From Afipia sp049747295 (GTDB lineage Bacteria; Pseudomonadota; Alphaproteobacteria; Rhizobiales; Xanthobacteraceae): a stretch of DNA of 64,000 bases. Position numbers and translations under genes: made by a program. The notes under the pieces are model-generated. The model had not been told where the DNA came from. It made no database searches and saw only the letters and a list, made by a program, of their open reading frames with translations. Positions 8,285 through 17,487 of the stretch are shown one piece after another (positions within the stretch are counted from its first letter, which is position 1; each line of letters starts with the position of its first letter). The stretch spans positions 4,774,001 to 4,838,000 of the forward strand of contig NZ_JBMHJM010000001.1 in NCBI RefSeq assembly GCF_049747295.1. Reading direction: 5' to 3'.

Positions 8285-8644
8285 TCAACGGACGCGGCGA
8301 CCTCCGCCGCGATAGACCCTTCCGCCACCACCACGATATCCTCCGCGATAGCCATATCTGCCACCGCGATAGACACCGCCACGATAGGCATATCCGCCGC
8401 GGTAAACGCCGCCGCGATATACGCCGCCGCCGTAGTACCCCGGCGCGCCGTAAACACCGTAGTTCAAGACGCAGCGGCCGAGCGCGGGGCTGAAGTGCCG
8501 GCCGCCACCGCATCCGTCGCGGACTTGAATCAGATCATCCTGGATTGTTTGTGATGGTGCGGGCGCTGCCGGCATTGCTTGAGCGCCTGTTCCCAAGAGC
8601 AGTGCGCTGGCGAGAACAGTAGCCCCAATGACATGCTTCATCAT
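8285..8644 (-). CDS. Small secreted Gly/Tyr-rich repeat protein (DGCG-prefix type)
   Basis: 119 residues. Residues 1-23 form a Sec signal peptide ending GAQA. A short conserved block with DGCGGG and GRCVLN resembles the GCG_CRPN prefix-to-repeats family of Bradyrhizobium relatives. A C-terminal half of about ten Tyr-Arg-Gly-Gly-type repeats follows. It is probably a secreted or surface protein of unknown role. ATG 8644 is preceded by AAAGGTGA. The gene is tightly bracketed by two direct copies of the double-hairpin repeat, ending 21 bp beyond its stop and beginning 19 bp before its start. Confidence 0.8.
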   Translation of the reverse strand: MMKHVIGATVLASALLLGTGAQAMPAAPAPSQTIQDDLIQVRDGCGGGRHFSPALGRCVLNYGVYGAPGYYGGGVYRGGVYRGGYAYRGGVYRGGRYGYRGGYRGGGGRVYRGGGRRVR

Positions 8645-8662
8645 GGAATCACCTTTCCCTAA

Positions 8663-8827
8663 TGGGGTGGTTCAGAAGTTCGCTCGATTTTTCGGCGGGT
8701 CCTTCCAGCGAACTTCTGAACCTGAACCCCACTAGAATTATAGATTGGCCAGTGTCCTCTCGAATCCAAAGTCCGCTACTGACCGAGCCTCACACAATGA
8801 GGCGGACTTTGGATTCGGGACACTGGC
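8663..8827. repeat. Dispersed double-hairpin repeat, copy 2
   Basis: Same orientation and plan as copy 1. Hairpin A arms are 8669-8684 and 8707-8722 (GGTTCAGAAGTTCGCT). Hairpin B arms are 8761-8776 and 8802-8817 (CGAATCCAAAGTCCGC), bracketed by GCCAGTGTC (8748-8756) and GACACTGGC (8819-8827). Differences from copy 1 come in complementary pairs, so both stems stay perfect. The stretch 8828-9060 shows no convincing gene; it should contain the promoter of the gene at 9079. Confidence 0.85.
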
Positions 8828-9078
8828 GGGCGGGAAAACGGCCCAATCGCCCAACAGGACCGCTCTCGATTTGTTCCCGTATCGTGCTGCCGAGTCGCTT
8901 GGGTGCTCAAAATTACACAAATATTTCATTGGCTTGCTCGGCGGTGCGTCAAATCGCTTCCCCCGCACCGAAAAATGCTTAACGATTTTCCAACACAGTA
9001 ACGCCAGAGTCTTGGTGCTGATGGGAGGCACCAAGATCGTCGCCATCAACTCCTGACCTGCGGATTGCTGACCCGCCT

Positions 9079-9528
9079 ATGCGAATCCTTGTACTGCTTG
9101 CATGCCTTCTGCCGATGCTGGCTTCCGCGCCGGCGCGGGCGGATTTGCGCATCACGCGGGACCACGGCGGCTATGTCGAGGAGTACAAGGCGAAGTACGA
9201 GCGTATCCGAAAGAGCGGCGAGCGTGTCATCATCGACGGCATCTGCAATTCGGCCTGCACGCTGGTGTTCGGCATCGTGCCGTTGAACAAGATTTGCGTG
9301 ACGCCACGCGCCAGCGTCGGGTTCCACCAAGCCTATTACGACAAGTCCTACACATTCGGCATCAAGGTCACGAGTGCAGAGGGCACGTCGGATTTGATGT
9401 CGTATTACACGCCGCCGATAAAAGCGTGGATCGCGCGCAATGGCGGGCTCACGCCTCAAATGAAGAAGCTCAAGAACGGCGTGGATTTGTGGAAGGTCGT
9501 CGATCCTTGCCCGGAAGAATTCTTCTGA
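9079..9528 (+). CDS. Secreted ClpP-fold-like protein
   Basis: 149 residues with a Sec signal peptide (residues 1-21, cleavage after ARA). The mature part carries a ClpP/crotonase-like core: GERVIIDGICNSACTLV, where the Ser in CNSACT sits at the position of the ClpP nucleophile, followed by ASVGFHQAY, with a His where this fold usually places the catalytic base. Family knowledge: short periplasmic proteins of this type are common and uncharacterised in Bradyrhizobiaceae. It is monocistronic. Whether it is an active peptidase is unknown. Confidence 0.75.
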   Translation: MRILVLLACLLPMLASAPARADLRITRDHGGYVEEYKAKYERIRKSGERVIIDGICNSACTLVFGIVPLNKICVTPRASVGFHQAYYDKSYTFGIKVTSAEGTSDLMSYYTPPIKAWIARNGGLTPQMKKLKNGVDLWKVVDPCPEEFF

Positions 9529-9616
9529 CGTGTGACCGCACGCTGCGGAGGTCGACATTTCGTTTGTAAGTTTCATCGGGCGCACGCTTCACCGGATCAG
9601 AGCGGGTGAAGCAAAG

Positions 9617-10123
9617 TTGGCGTGGAACCATCCTGCGGCTGCCTCCGCGCCTGCGATCATCCGTCTGACAAGTTCGGCGTTCACCGATGGAGGTCCCATT
9701 CCACTGCGCTATGCAGGCGCGGGGGTGGGCGAGAACGTGTCGCCGTCACTCGCATGGACCGGGCTGCCGCCGCGAACCGTTGAACTCGCGCTGGTGATGG
9801 AAGATCCCGACGCGCCGCTGCCGCGCCCGTTCGTGCATCTTGTGGTGACGGGCATTCCGCCAATGCTGGAAGGAATTGCGGAAGGCGTGCTCTCGGAGGG
9901 AGCGCATCAATTCGTGATGGGGCGCAACATGCTGCGTCAGACGACCTATGCCGGTCCGCGTGCGCTGCCGGGACATGGACTGCATCACTACGTGTTCGAG
10001 CTGTTTGCCCTCAACCGCAAGCTCAGCTTTCAGAAGCCGCCATCGCTGACCGACCTCACGTCAGCCATGGCACGCGCTGTGGTCGCGCGCGGGCGGTTTG
10101 AAGGCACATTTCAGCGAACGTAA
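9617..10123 (+). CDS. YbhB/YbcL family (Raf kinase inhibitor/PEBP-like) protein
   Basis: At least 168 residues. PEBP-fold hallmarks are visible: SPSLAWTGLPP, VMEDPDAP, FVHLVVTGIPP and GPRALPGHGLHHYVFELFAL. The family binds phospholipid-like or nucleotide ligands in eukaryotes; the bacterial role is poorly known. The start is unclear. TTG 9617 is the first conventional start codon in this frame after the stop at 9533. However, the 20 codons before it read like the normal family N-terminus (SFVSFIGRTLHRIRAGEAKL), and a strong GGAGG (9547-9551) lies 5 bp before an ATT at 9557. Translation may therefore begin at the ATT. Confidence 0.85.
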   Translation: MAWNHPAAASAPAIIRLTSSAFTDGGPIPLRYAGAGVGENVSPSLAWTGLPPRTVELALVMEDPDAPLPRPFVHLVVTGIPPMLEGIAEGVLSEGAHQFVMGRNMLRQTTYAGPRALPGHGLHHYVFELFALNRKLSFQKPPSLTDLTSAMARAVVARGRFEGTFQRT

Positions 10124-10221
10124 TTCGCGCATCCAGTTCGATCCCGCCGTCTGAGGAATTGCACCAGGCGGCAGGACGATTGTCGTATTTGTGAGCGCAA
10201 GGCTCACGGCGATTGCCGCGC

Positions 10222-11349
<1,128 letters not shown>

Positions 11350-11429
11350 GAGGGCTTCCTTTCAGGTGTATTTTTGATCTGCGTTTTTGGGTGCGCGGCT
11401 CGGCGCATTTGACGATTGCTCGATAGCAT

Positions 11430-12356
11430 ATGATCGGGCAATCAGTCGCGCAAATGAGCACGCCTTCCAATTCTTCGTCATCAGAATCCATCGCTGCACG
11501 CGCGGCGCCGGCGCTGTTCGTGCTGCTGTGGAGCACCGGCTTCATCGGCACGAAATACGTGCTGGGCGGGGCCGAGCCGCTGACCTATCTCACCACGCGG
11601 ATGATCTTTGTCGTTCTGCTGATGGCGATCATCGCCGTCATCGCGCGACCGAAATGGCCGGACCGGGCCGGGGTCATCCATAGCGCCGTCGCCGGGCTAT
11701 TGGTGCATGGCTTTTATCTCGGCGGGACATCGGTGGCGATTTTCCATTCGGTGCCGGCAGGGCTCTCTGCGCTCATTCCGGGACTGCAGCCGATCCTCAC
11801 GTCCACATTGGCCAATCGCTGGCTGGGGGAGCGCGTCACGCCACTGCAGTGGACCGGCCTGCTGCTCGGCCTCGCCGGAACGCTGCTTGTTTTGCACAAC
11901 CGCTCGACGGCGGGCGCCGAAGGATGGGGATGGTTCGCATCGGGCGTCTCATTGCTCGGCATCACGTTCGGCACGCTGTACCAGAAGCGGTTTTGCGGCG
12001 GCATCGACTGGCGCGCGGGCAATCTGATTCAATTCGCGTCAGCAGGCGTGTTGTTCGCAATCTGCGCATGGCTGTTCGAGACGCGCACGATCGTGTGGAG
12101 CGAGCAGTTCGTCCTGGCACTGATGTGGCTCGTCGTGGTGCTGTCGGTGGGATCGGTCGGATTGCTGTACTGGCTCATCCGCCGCTCGGCAGCGACCAGC
12201 GTGGCGAGCCTGTTCTATCTGGTGCCGGGGGTGACGGCATTGATGGCGTATCTCTTGTTCGACGAACGGCTGGATACTATCGCCATCGCCGGAATGGTGA
12301 TCTGCGCCGCAGCTGTTCTGCTTGTGAACAAGGGCAGGGCTCCTGCCAAGAGCTAA
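11430..12356 (+). CDS. EamA-family (DMT superfamily) permease
   Basis: 308 residues with about ten hydrophobic segments in two EamA repeats. The first contains LFVLLWSTGFIGTKY, the second LIRRSAATSVASLFYLVPGVTALMAY. Family knowledge: drug/metabolite exporters of the inner membrane; substrate not predictable. An in-frame ATG at 11454 is an alternative start. It is divergent from frmA and overlaps the convergent photolyase stop by 4 bp, so there is no room for a terminator between them. Confidence 0.9.
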   Translation: MIGQSVAQMSTPSNSSSSESIAARAAPALFVLLWSTGFIGTKYVLGGAEPLTYLTTRMIFVVLLMAIIAVIARPKWPDRAGVIHSAVAGLLVHGFYLGGTSVAIFHSVPAGLSALIPGLQPILTSTLANRWLGERVTPLQWTGLLLGLAGTLLVLHNRSTAGAEGWGWFASGVSLLGITFGTLYQKRFCGGIDWRAGNLIQFASAGVLFAICAWLFETRTIVWSEQFVLALMWLVVVLSVGSVGLLYWLIRRSAATSVASLFYLVPGVTALMAYLLFDERLDTIAIAGMVICAAAVLLVNKGRAPAKS

Positions 12357-13816
12357 TCGCTGCGTGTCTTCTTGTAAGCTGCGAGCGCCCGTTCACGCGC
12401 GGCTTTGTGATCGACGATCGGCTCCGGATAGGTTTTGCCGAGAACGACGCCGGCGGCTGTGAGTTCAATGGGAGTCGCGTCCCACGGGTGGTGGATCAGC
12501 TTCGCAGGCAGCTGCGCCAGTTCGGGCACCCACTTGGACACATACGCGCCTTCGGGATCGAACTTCTCGCCTTGAAGCACGGGATTGAAGATACGGAAGT
12601 AGGGCGCAGCATCGGCGCCCGAGCCCGCGACCCATTGCCAGCTTGCGGGATTGTTGCCGGGATCGGCATCCACCAGCGTGTCCCAGAACCATTGTTCGCC
12701 ATCACGCCAGTCGATCAGCAGATGCTTGACCAGAAACGAGGCGACGATCATGCGAACGCGGTTGTGCATGATGCCGGTGTGCCAGAGTTCGCGCATCCCG
12801 GCATCGACGATCGGATATCCGGTCTCGCCGCGCTGCCAGGCCCGCAGCGCTTTGGCGTTCCGCTTCCACGGAAATTCATCGAAGGACGACTGGAGATTTT
12901 TCTTCGCCAGTTGAGGAAAATCGAACAGCAGGTGACGCGAAAACTCTCGCCAACCAAGCTCGCTAAGAAACTTTCCGACGTCGCTGGCGACAGCAGGCCG
13001 TTGCGCAGCGGCGAAGTTCGCCGCGTACCAGACCTGCCGCGGGCTGATTTCGCCGAAGCGCAGATGGGGCGAGAGCCGTGACGTGCCGTCGCGGTCAATG
13101 CGATCGCGCAACGTTGTGTAGCCCTTGATGTTGTGCTCGAGAAAGTCCTTGAGGCGTGTCTGCGCGGAGGCTTCGCCCGGTGTCCATGTCTCGCGCAAGC
13201 CGCAAGCCCAATCCGGTTTCGTCGGCTCAAGATTCCATGTGGCGAGGTCGTCGCAGGCGATGGGTGGCCCCGCTTTCAATGTTCTGGGGGCGGGCAGAGG
13301 CTTAGGCGGATCGCCAAGGTTCAAGATGCGCTTCCAGAACGGCGTGAAGACGCGCAGGCCGCGCCCTTCCTTGTTGCGCACGCTGGAGGGCTTGGCGAGC
13401 AGGTCACTCGGAAAGGCGCAGCCCTCCACGCTGATCGCTTCGAGCGCCTTCGTCACCTCGCGTTCGACCGATGCATCGCCTGCGATGTCGCTTGCGATCC
13501 AGTTCACCCGCGCTGCCTTTGTTTCCCGCGCCACAGCGGCGATGACGTCGGCGGCCCGGCCTCGGCGAAGCACCAGGCTCTGTCCCAGGCGCTGCAGGCT
13601 TTCGTCCAGCGCGCGCAGCGATTGCACGAGCCACCATCGGGACGCCGCACCAAGAGGGCGTCCATGGGGAGGGCGGGCGCCCGGGCTGTCCTCGTCCAGC
13701 ACGTAGAGGCAGACCACCGGCGCGCCGCTCTGTCCGGCATCGGACAGAGCTGGATGGTCCGACAGCCGCAGATCTATACGGAACCAGACGATGGTTGGCG
13801 CGGAAGGAGGTGTCAT
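12353..13816 (-). CDS. phr: Deoxyribodipyrimidine photolyase
   Basis: 487 residues from ATG 13816 (another in-frame ATG at 13831). An N-terminal photolyase antenna domain begins with TIVWFRIDLRLSDHPAL. The FAD-binding domain follows, with RFGEISPRQVW, ELGWREFSRHLL, WQRGETGYPIVDAGMRELWHTG, MHNRVRMIVASFLVKHL and WQWVAGSGADAAPYFRIFNP. It repairs UV-induced cyclobutane pyrimidine dimers using light, and matches class I CPD photolyases. The usual WFRxDLR motif is intact, with Ile at the variable position. No clear ribosome site is visible. Confidence 0.95.
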   Translation of the reverse strand: MTPPSAPTIVWFRIDLRLSDHPALSDAGQSGAPVVCLYVLDEDSPGARPPHGRPLGAASRWWLVQSLRALDESLQRLGQSLVLRRGRAADVIAAVARETKAARVNWIASDIAGDASVEREVTKALEAISVEGCAFPSDLLAKPSSVRNKEGRGLRVFTPFWKRILNLGDPPKPLPAPRTLKAGPPIACDDLATWNLEPTKPDWACGLRETWTPGEASAQTRLKDFLEHNIKGYTTLRDRIDRDGTSRLSPHLRFGEISPRQVWYAANFAAAQRPAVASDVGKFLSELGWREFSRHLLFDFPQLAKKNLQSSFDEFPWKRNAKALRAWQRGETGYPIVDAGMRELWHTGIMHNRVRMIVASFLVKHLLIDWRDGEQWFWDTLVDADPGNNPASWQWVAGSGADAAPYFRIFNPVLQGEKFDPEGAYVSKWVPELAQLPAKLIHHPWDATPIELTAAGVVLGKTYPEPIVDHKAARERALAAYKKTRSD

Positions 13817-13962
13817 TGCGATACGGCCCATGCTGAAGAGAAGCGAAGATGCCAGCAAAATCTCCGGGCCGGCAGGCGGGATGAAGCTTTAATGAGACGT
13901 TAAATATAACCCGTCATGTTTCAGCATTTCATATCGCAAACTTATTTTCGGGACCTCTCACC

Positions 13963-15699
13963 ATGGCATTCGGTTGGAATAAGGGTTCGCCTTCATTTTT
14001 CCGATTTAAGCTCGGCCCCAAGGCTGTGATTTCCGCCGCGTTTTTAATCGCAACCACCACCGCCATGGTGATTGGCGCAGCGTATTGGTCGCTGAGCAGT
14101 GAATTCGATGCCCGCGCCAGAGCTGACCTTGAAGTCGATCTGCGTACCCTCGCGCTGACATTTGCGGAAGTGTATGGCGATGCGAAGGTCACCATCAAGG
14201 ATGGCAATGTCGATCGGGTCGAAATTCCCGCGATGCCCGATTTCAAGGACCACAAGACGGTGGATCGCGCGACAAGCTATGTCGGCGGAACCGCCACGAT
14301 CTTCGTCTATGATGACGCCACGAACCAGTTCGTCCGGCGCACCACGAATGTGAAAAAGGAAAACGGTGATCGCGCCGTCGGCACCCACCTTGCAACGGAT
14401 CATCCAGGACAATCGGTGGTGCGCTCAGGCGTAGCGTACAAAGGGCCGGCGGTTTTGTTCGGCAGTCGCTTCATCACCGCATATCAGCCGGTGTTCAACA
14501 CCACCGGAAAGGTCATCGGCATTCTTTATGTCGGGTTTGCAACGGCGCCGCTGGACTCGATGCTGACCCATGCCATGGAGATGATGACGATCGCAGCGGT
14601 GCTGGGCGCGTTGTTGGTGCTGCTGCTGACGATGGTGCTGGTCAAACTCGTGACGCGCCCGTTGCGCTCGGTGACCAATTCGTTGACCTCGCTGGCGGAG
14701 GGCAATCCGCACATCGAGATCGGCCATACGGAGCGCTACGATGAGATCGGCGAAATCGCGCGGACGCTCGGCGTGTTCAAGAACAACTCCCTGGAGCGCC
14801 GCCGGCTGGAAGCGGAGCGCAAGGCCGCCGAACAGCAGGCCGTCGAACAACGCAAGGCGGAACTGCGGACATTCGTCGATGACTTCCAGGCCAATGTGGG
14901 CGGGATCATCGATAATGTCCTGAATTCATCCGGGCAATTTGAAACCGCCGCGAAGCACTTGACGGAAACCGCGCGGACGACGGCGCATCTGTCCAAAGAC
15001 TCTGCCGTCTCGTCTGAAAAGGCCTCGGAGCACGTGCGTAACGCGGCAGCAGCCTCGGAGGAGCTGTCGAGCTCCATCAACGAGATCAGCCGGCAGGTGC
15101 AGGAATCCAACGGTATTGCCGCGAACGCCGTGCAGCAGGCGGCACAGACCGATCAGCGTATGGCTGCGCTGTCGGAGGCTGGAGAGCGCATCGGCGACGT
15201 CGTGAAGCTGATTACGACCATCGCAGAGCAGACCAACCTCCTTGCCCTCAACGCCACCATCGAAGCCGCGCGGGCGGGCGACGCAGGACGGGGATTTGCC
15301 GTGGTGGCGCAAGAGGTCAAGAATCTTGCCGGGCAGACGGCGAAGGCGACGGATGAAATCAGCAGCCACATCGTCAACATGCAGTCGGCGACGCAAGAGT
15401 CCGTTTCGGCCATCCGGGCCATCGGACAGACCATCGGGCGCATCAGCAGCATCGCCACATCCATTGCGGCTGCGGTGGAGAAGCAGGGCGCGGCCACCCA
15501 GGAGATCGCGCGCAGCGTGCAGGCGGCGGCCAAGGTGACGACGGACGTTGCGGCCAATGTCGGCAACGTGGCGCGCGGCGCAAACGACACCGGGCAGACG
15601 TCGGATGAGATCTTCAAGTCGGCGAAGGTGCTGAGCGACGACAGCCTGCACCTCAAGGCCGAGGTCGGCCGCTTCCTCGATGGTGTGAGGGCGGCCTAA
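13963..15699 (+). CDS. Methyl-accepting chemotaxis protein with periplasmic Cache-type sensor
   Basis: 578 residues. TM1 lies at about 20-42, a periplasmic Cache_3-like domain at ~45-200 (GTATIFVYDDATNQFVRRTT, FGSRFITAYQPVFNTTGKVIG), TM2 at ~205-228 and HAMP at ~228-280. The signalling domain follows at ~320-560, with the hairpin tip TTIAEQTNLLALNATIEAAR and RGFAVVAQEVKNLA. It senses an unidentified periplasmic ligand and controls CheA. No C-terminal CheR-binding pentapeptide is visible. It is monocistronic, ending at a strong bidirectional terminator. Confidence 0.95.
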   Translation: MAFGWNKGSPSFFRFKLGPKAVISAAFLIATTTAMVIGAAYWSLSSEFDARARADLEVDLRTLALTFAEVYGDAKVTIKDGNVDRVEIPAMPDFKDHKTVDRATSYVGGTATIFVYDDATNQFVRRTTNVKKENGDRAVGTHLATDHPGQSVVRSGVAYKGPAVLFGSRFITAYQPVFNTTGKVIGILYVGFATAPLDSMLTHAMEMMTIAAVLGALLVLLLTMVLVKLVTRPLRSVTNSLTSLAEGNPHIEIGHTERYDEIGEIARTLGVFKNNSLERRRLEAERKAAEQQAVEQRKAELRTFVDDFQANVGGIIDNVLNSSGQFETAAKHLTETARTTAHLSKDSAVSSEKASEHVRNAAAASEELSSSINEISRQVQESNGIAANAVQQAAQTDQRMAALSEAGERIGDVVKLITTIAEQTNLLALNATIEAARAGDAGRGFAVVAQEVKNLAGQTAKATDEISSHIVNMQSATQESVSAIRAIGQTIGRISSIATSIAAAVEKQGAATQEIARSVQAAAKVTTDVAANVGNVARGANDTGQTSDEIFKSAKVLSDDSLHLKAEVGRFLDGVRAA

Positions 15700-15713
15700 G
15701 GCTGCTGGAAATA

Positions 15714-15742
15714 AAAAAGGGACGCGATGCGCGTCCCTTTTT
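15714..15742. terminator. Bidirectional rho-independent terminator
   Basis: Perfect 13-bp stem, AAAAAGGGACGCG / CGCGTCCCTTTTT, with a 3-nt loop and A/T tracts on both sides. It lies between the convergent chemoreceptor and peroxiredoxin genes and can serve both. Confidence 0.9.
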
Positions 15743-15758
15743 GTTGTGGTGAAGCCGC

Positions 15759-16418
15759 TTACTTCGGCTGCGGAACGATCCGGATGTAAGGCTTCGGCGA
15801 CTTCCAGCCGCCGGGATAGATCGTTTTGGCTTCGTCGTCGGAAACGGAGCCCGCGATGATGACGTCTTCGCCTTGCTTCCAGTCCGCCGGTGTGGACACA
15901 CGATGCTTGGACGTCAGTTGCAGCGAGTCGATGACGCGCAGGATTTCATCGAAGTTGCGTCCCGTGGTCATTGGGTAGACCAGTACCAGCTTGATCTTCT
16001 TGTCGGGGCCGATGATGAAGACGTTGCGCACGGTGGCATTGTCGTTGGGTGTGCGGGAGTTCGCATCGCCCGAAGCGTCGGCGGGCAGCATGTTGTAGAG
16101 CTTGGCGACCTTGAGATCGGTGTCGCCGATCATCGGATAGTTCGGTGCGAAGCCCTGGGTCTCCTTGATGTCCTCGGACCACTTCGAGTGCTTGTCGACG
16201 GGGTCTACGCTCAATCCCATCAGCTTGACGCCGCGCTTGTCGAATTCGGGTTTCAGGCGGGCAAGCACACCGAGCTCTGTGGTGCAGACGGGGGTGAAAT
16301 CCTTCGGATGCGAGAACAGCAGCGCCCAGCTGTCGCCGATCCAGTCATGAAAGCGGATGCGTCCCTCGGTGGTGTCTGCTTCGAAGTCGGGGGCGACCGC
16401 GCCGATTTGGAGTGTCAT
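15759..16418 (-). CDS. 1-Cys peroxiredoxin (Prx6 type)
   Basis: 219 residues. It reduces peroxides through a peroxidatic cysteine, here C45 in DFTPVCTTE. The C-terminal extension (residues ~160-219, VIAGSVSDDEAKTIYPGGWK) and the length are typical of Prx6/1-Cys enzymes, which rely on an external thiol reductant. There is no resolving CP motif of the AhpC type. It is monocistronic, terminating at the shared hairpin at 15714-15742. Confidence 0.95.
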   Translation of the reverse strand: MTLQIGAVAPDFEADTTEGRIRFHDWIGDSWALLFSHPKDFTPVCTTELGVLARLKPEFDKRGVKLMGLSVDPVDKHSKWSEDIKETQGFAPNYPMIGDTDLKVAKLYNMLPADASGDANSRTPNDNATVRNVFIIGPDKKIKLVLVYPMTTGRNFDEILRVIDSLQLTSKHRVSTPADWKQGEDVIIAGSVSDDEAKTIYPGGWKSPKPYIRIVPQPK

Positions 16419-16799
16419 AGTCCTGCCTCACTGGTTTACGGGGACGGAATAATTTTTGCCAAAAAGATATAGCGAGCGGATGCCTCGAGCGGAACAGGGG
16501 GGCGAAAAGGACAAGATTTTTTTCTGCCCGGAAGGTCCTGCGAAATCCTGTTCTGCGTCTGGCTCCTTCTCGAAAAGTTGTGTCTGCAGCCTTTTCCTTC
16601 ACGTTTCCGGGATGCCCCGAATTTGACGTGGAGGCGCCTAACCGCCGCCGAGTCCCGCTGCCAATTCCATCGAACCTCGCAGACGTCGGCGGCGACTAAT
16701 CTGCAACGGTTAACGATGAATGTGACTCAAACTGACGTCGTTAAGGCTTCGTTCACGTCCGCATGGAAATGGTGCGGTACACAGCAAGAGAAAAGTAAC
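16419..16799. other. Gene-free stretch of 381 bp
   Basis: The stretch separates two divergent genes. I see no convincing coding frame, RNA or repeat in it. An open frame in phase with the downstream gene extends back to 16578, but it lacks a ribosome site and its composition is not protein-like. Promoters for both flanking genes should lie here. Confidence 0.6.
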
Positions 16800-17390
16800 A
16801 TGTCTGCCCCTTCAAGTTCCAGAACCAATCTCTCCGATCTGATTCGTGACATCGAAACGTCCGCCAGCGCGGACCGCGATCTTGCGGCCCGAGCGCTTGG
16901 TATTGTCCGTGATGGCGTCATCACGGGAGAGGGACCTACCACTGAAGGCCGCGTTCACTTCTCGCGTGCCATTGATGCCGTCGACGTCGCATGGTGCATG
17001 CGCATCCTGAACGCAATGGCCGTCGCCGACCTGCCGGTCAGCCGGGCGGAGGCTGAGACCCTGTTCCAGATCAATGAAGCGGCCTCCGAGCGCAACGACG
17101 ACGGCCGTTTCGACGACTTGTTCGCGAAGGCGATCGTGCATCATGCCGCTTCGGCGTCCGGTTTGCCCGTGCCGCCGCGTTCGGTCGCCCTGTCACCCGA
17201 TACCGCCATTGAGAGCTGGGCGCCCACGCAGGCGATCGGCGTCAATATCGAAGTGCTGGAATGGATCGCGGCGCAGATGCGCGGCAAGCGCCGCAGCAAC
17301 CGCAAGCTGATGGCGCTGGTCGCAACCCTGATCGGTGCCGCAACGCTGCCGTTGATTGCGCTGCCAAACGTCTTCGACCTCGGAATGTAA
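16800..17390 (+). CDS. Conserved hypothetical protein with C-terminal membrane segment
   Basis: 196 residues from ATG 16800. Most of it is helical and soluble, with an acidic EF-hand-like or TerB-like stretch (GVITGEGPTTEGRVHF, ERNDDGRFDDLFAKAIVHH). One hydrophobic segment lies near the C-terminus (LMALVATLIGAATLPLIAL), preceded by a basic patch, suggesting a tail-anchored cytoplasmic protein. A TerB-like fold is a guess; I do not recognise the function. It is monocistronic, followed by a strong terminator. Confidence 0.75.
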   Translation: MSAPSSSRTNLSDLIRDIETSASADRDLAARALGIVRDGVITGEGPTTEGRVHFSRAIDAVDVAWCMRILNAMAVADLPVSRAEAETLFQINEAASERNDDGRFDDLFAKAIVHHAASASGLPVPPRSVALSPDTAIESWAPTQAIGVNIEVLEWIAAQMRGKRRSNRKLMALVATLIGAATLPLIALPNVFDLGM

Positions 17391-17402
17391 TTCCTAAAAT
17401 CA

Positions 17403-17440
17403 AAAAGCCTCGGTTCTGAGACATCAGAACCGAGGCTTTT
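17403..17440. terminator. Bidirectional rho-independent terminator
   Basis: Perfect 16-bp stem AAAAGCCTCGGTTCTG / CAGAACCGAGGCTTTT with a 6-nt loop, flanked by A-rich and T-rich tracts. It sits between the convergent genes ending at 17390 and 17488. Confidence 0.95.
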
Positions 17441-17487
17441 ATTTTCACGCGTTTTCTCCGCTCGAAAACGCTCTCAACCGGCAGGCG

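Noticed and set aside
8290..8450. Short tandem repeats of CCGCCGCGATA type
   Set aside because: They are the codons of the Tyr-Arg-Gly-Gly repeats of the secreted protein, not an independent DNA repeat.
8738..9056. Overlapping ~103-codon frames on both strands
   Set aside because: Both are largely made of repeat copy 2 sequence; neither has a ribosome site or a family pattern.
10191..10207. GTGAGC-GCAAG-GCTCAC hairpin between the convergent YbhB-like and frmA genes
   Set aside because: Only 6 bp of stem and no T-tract on either strand; too weak to call a terminator.
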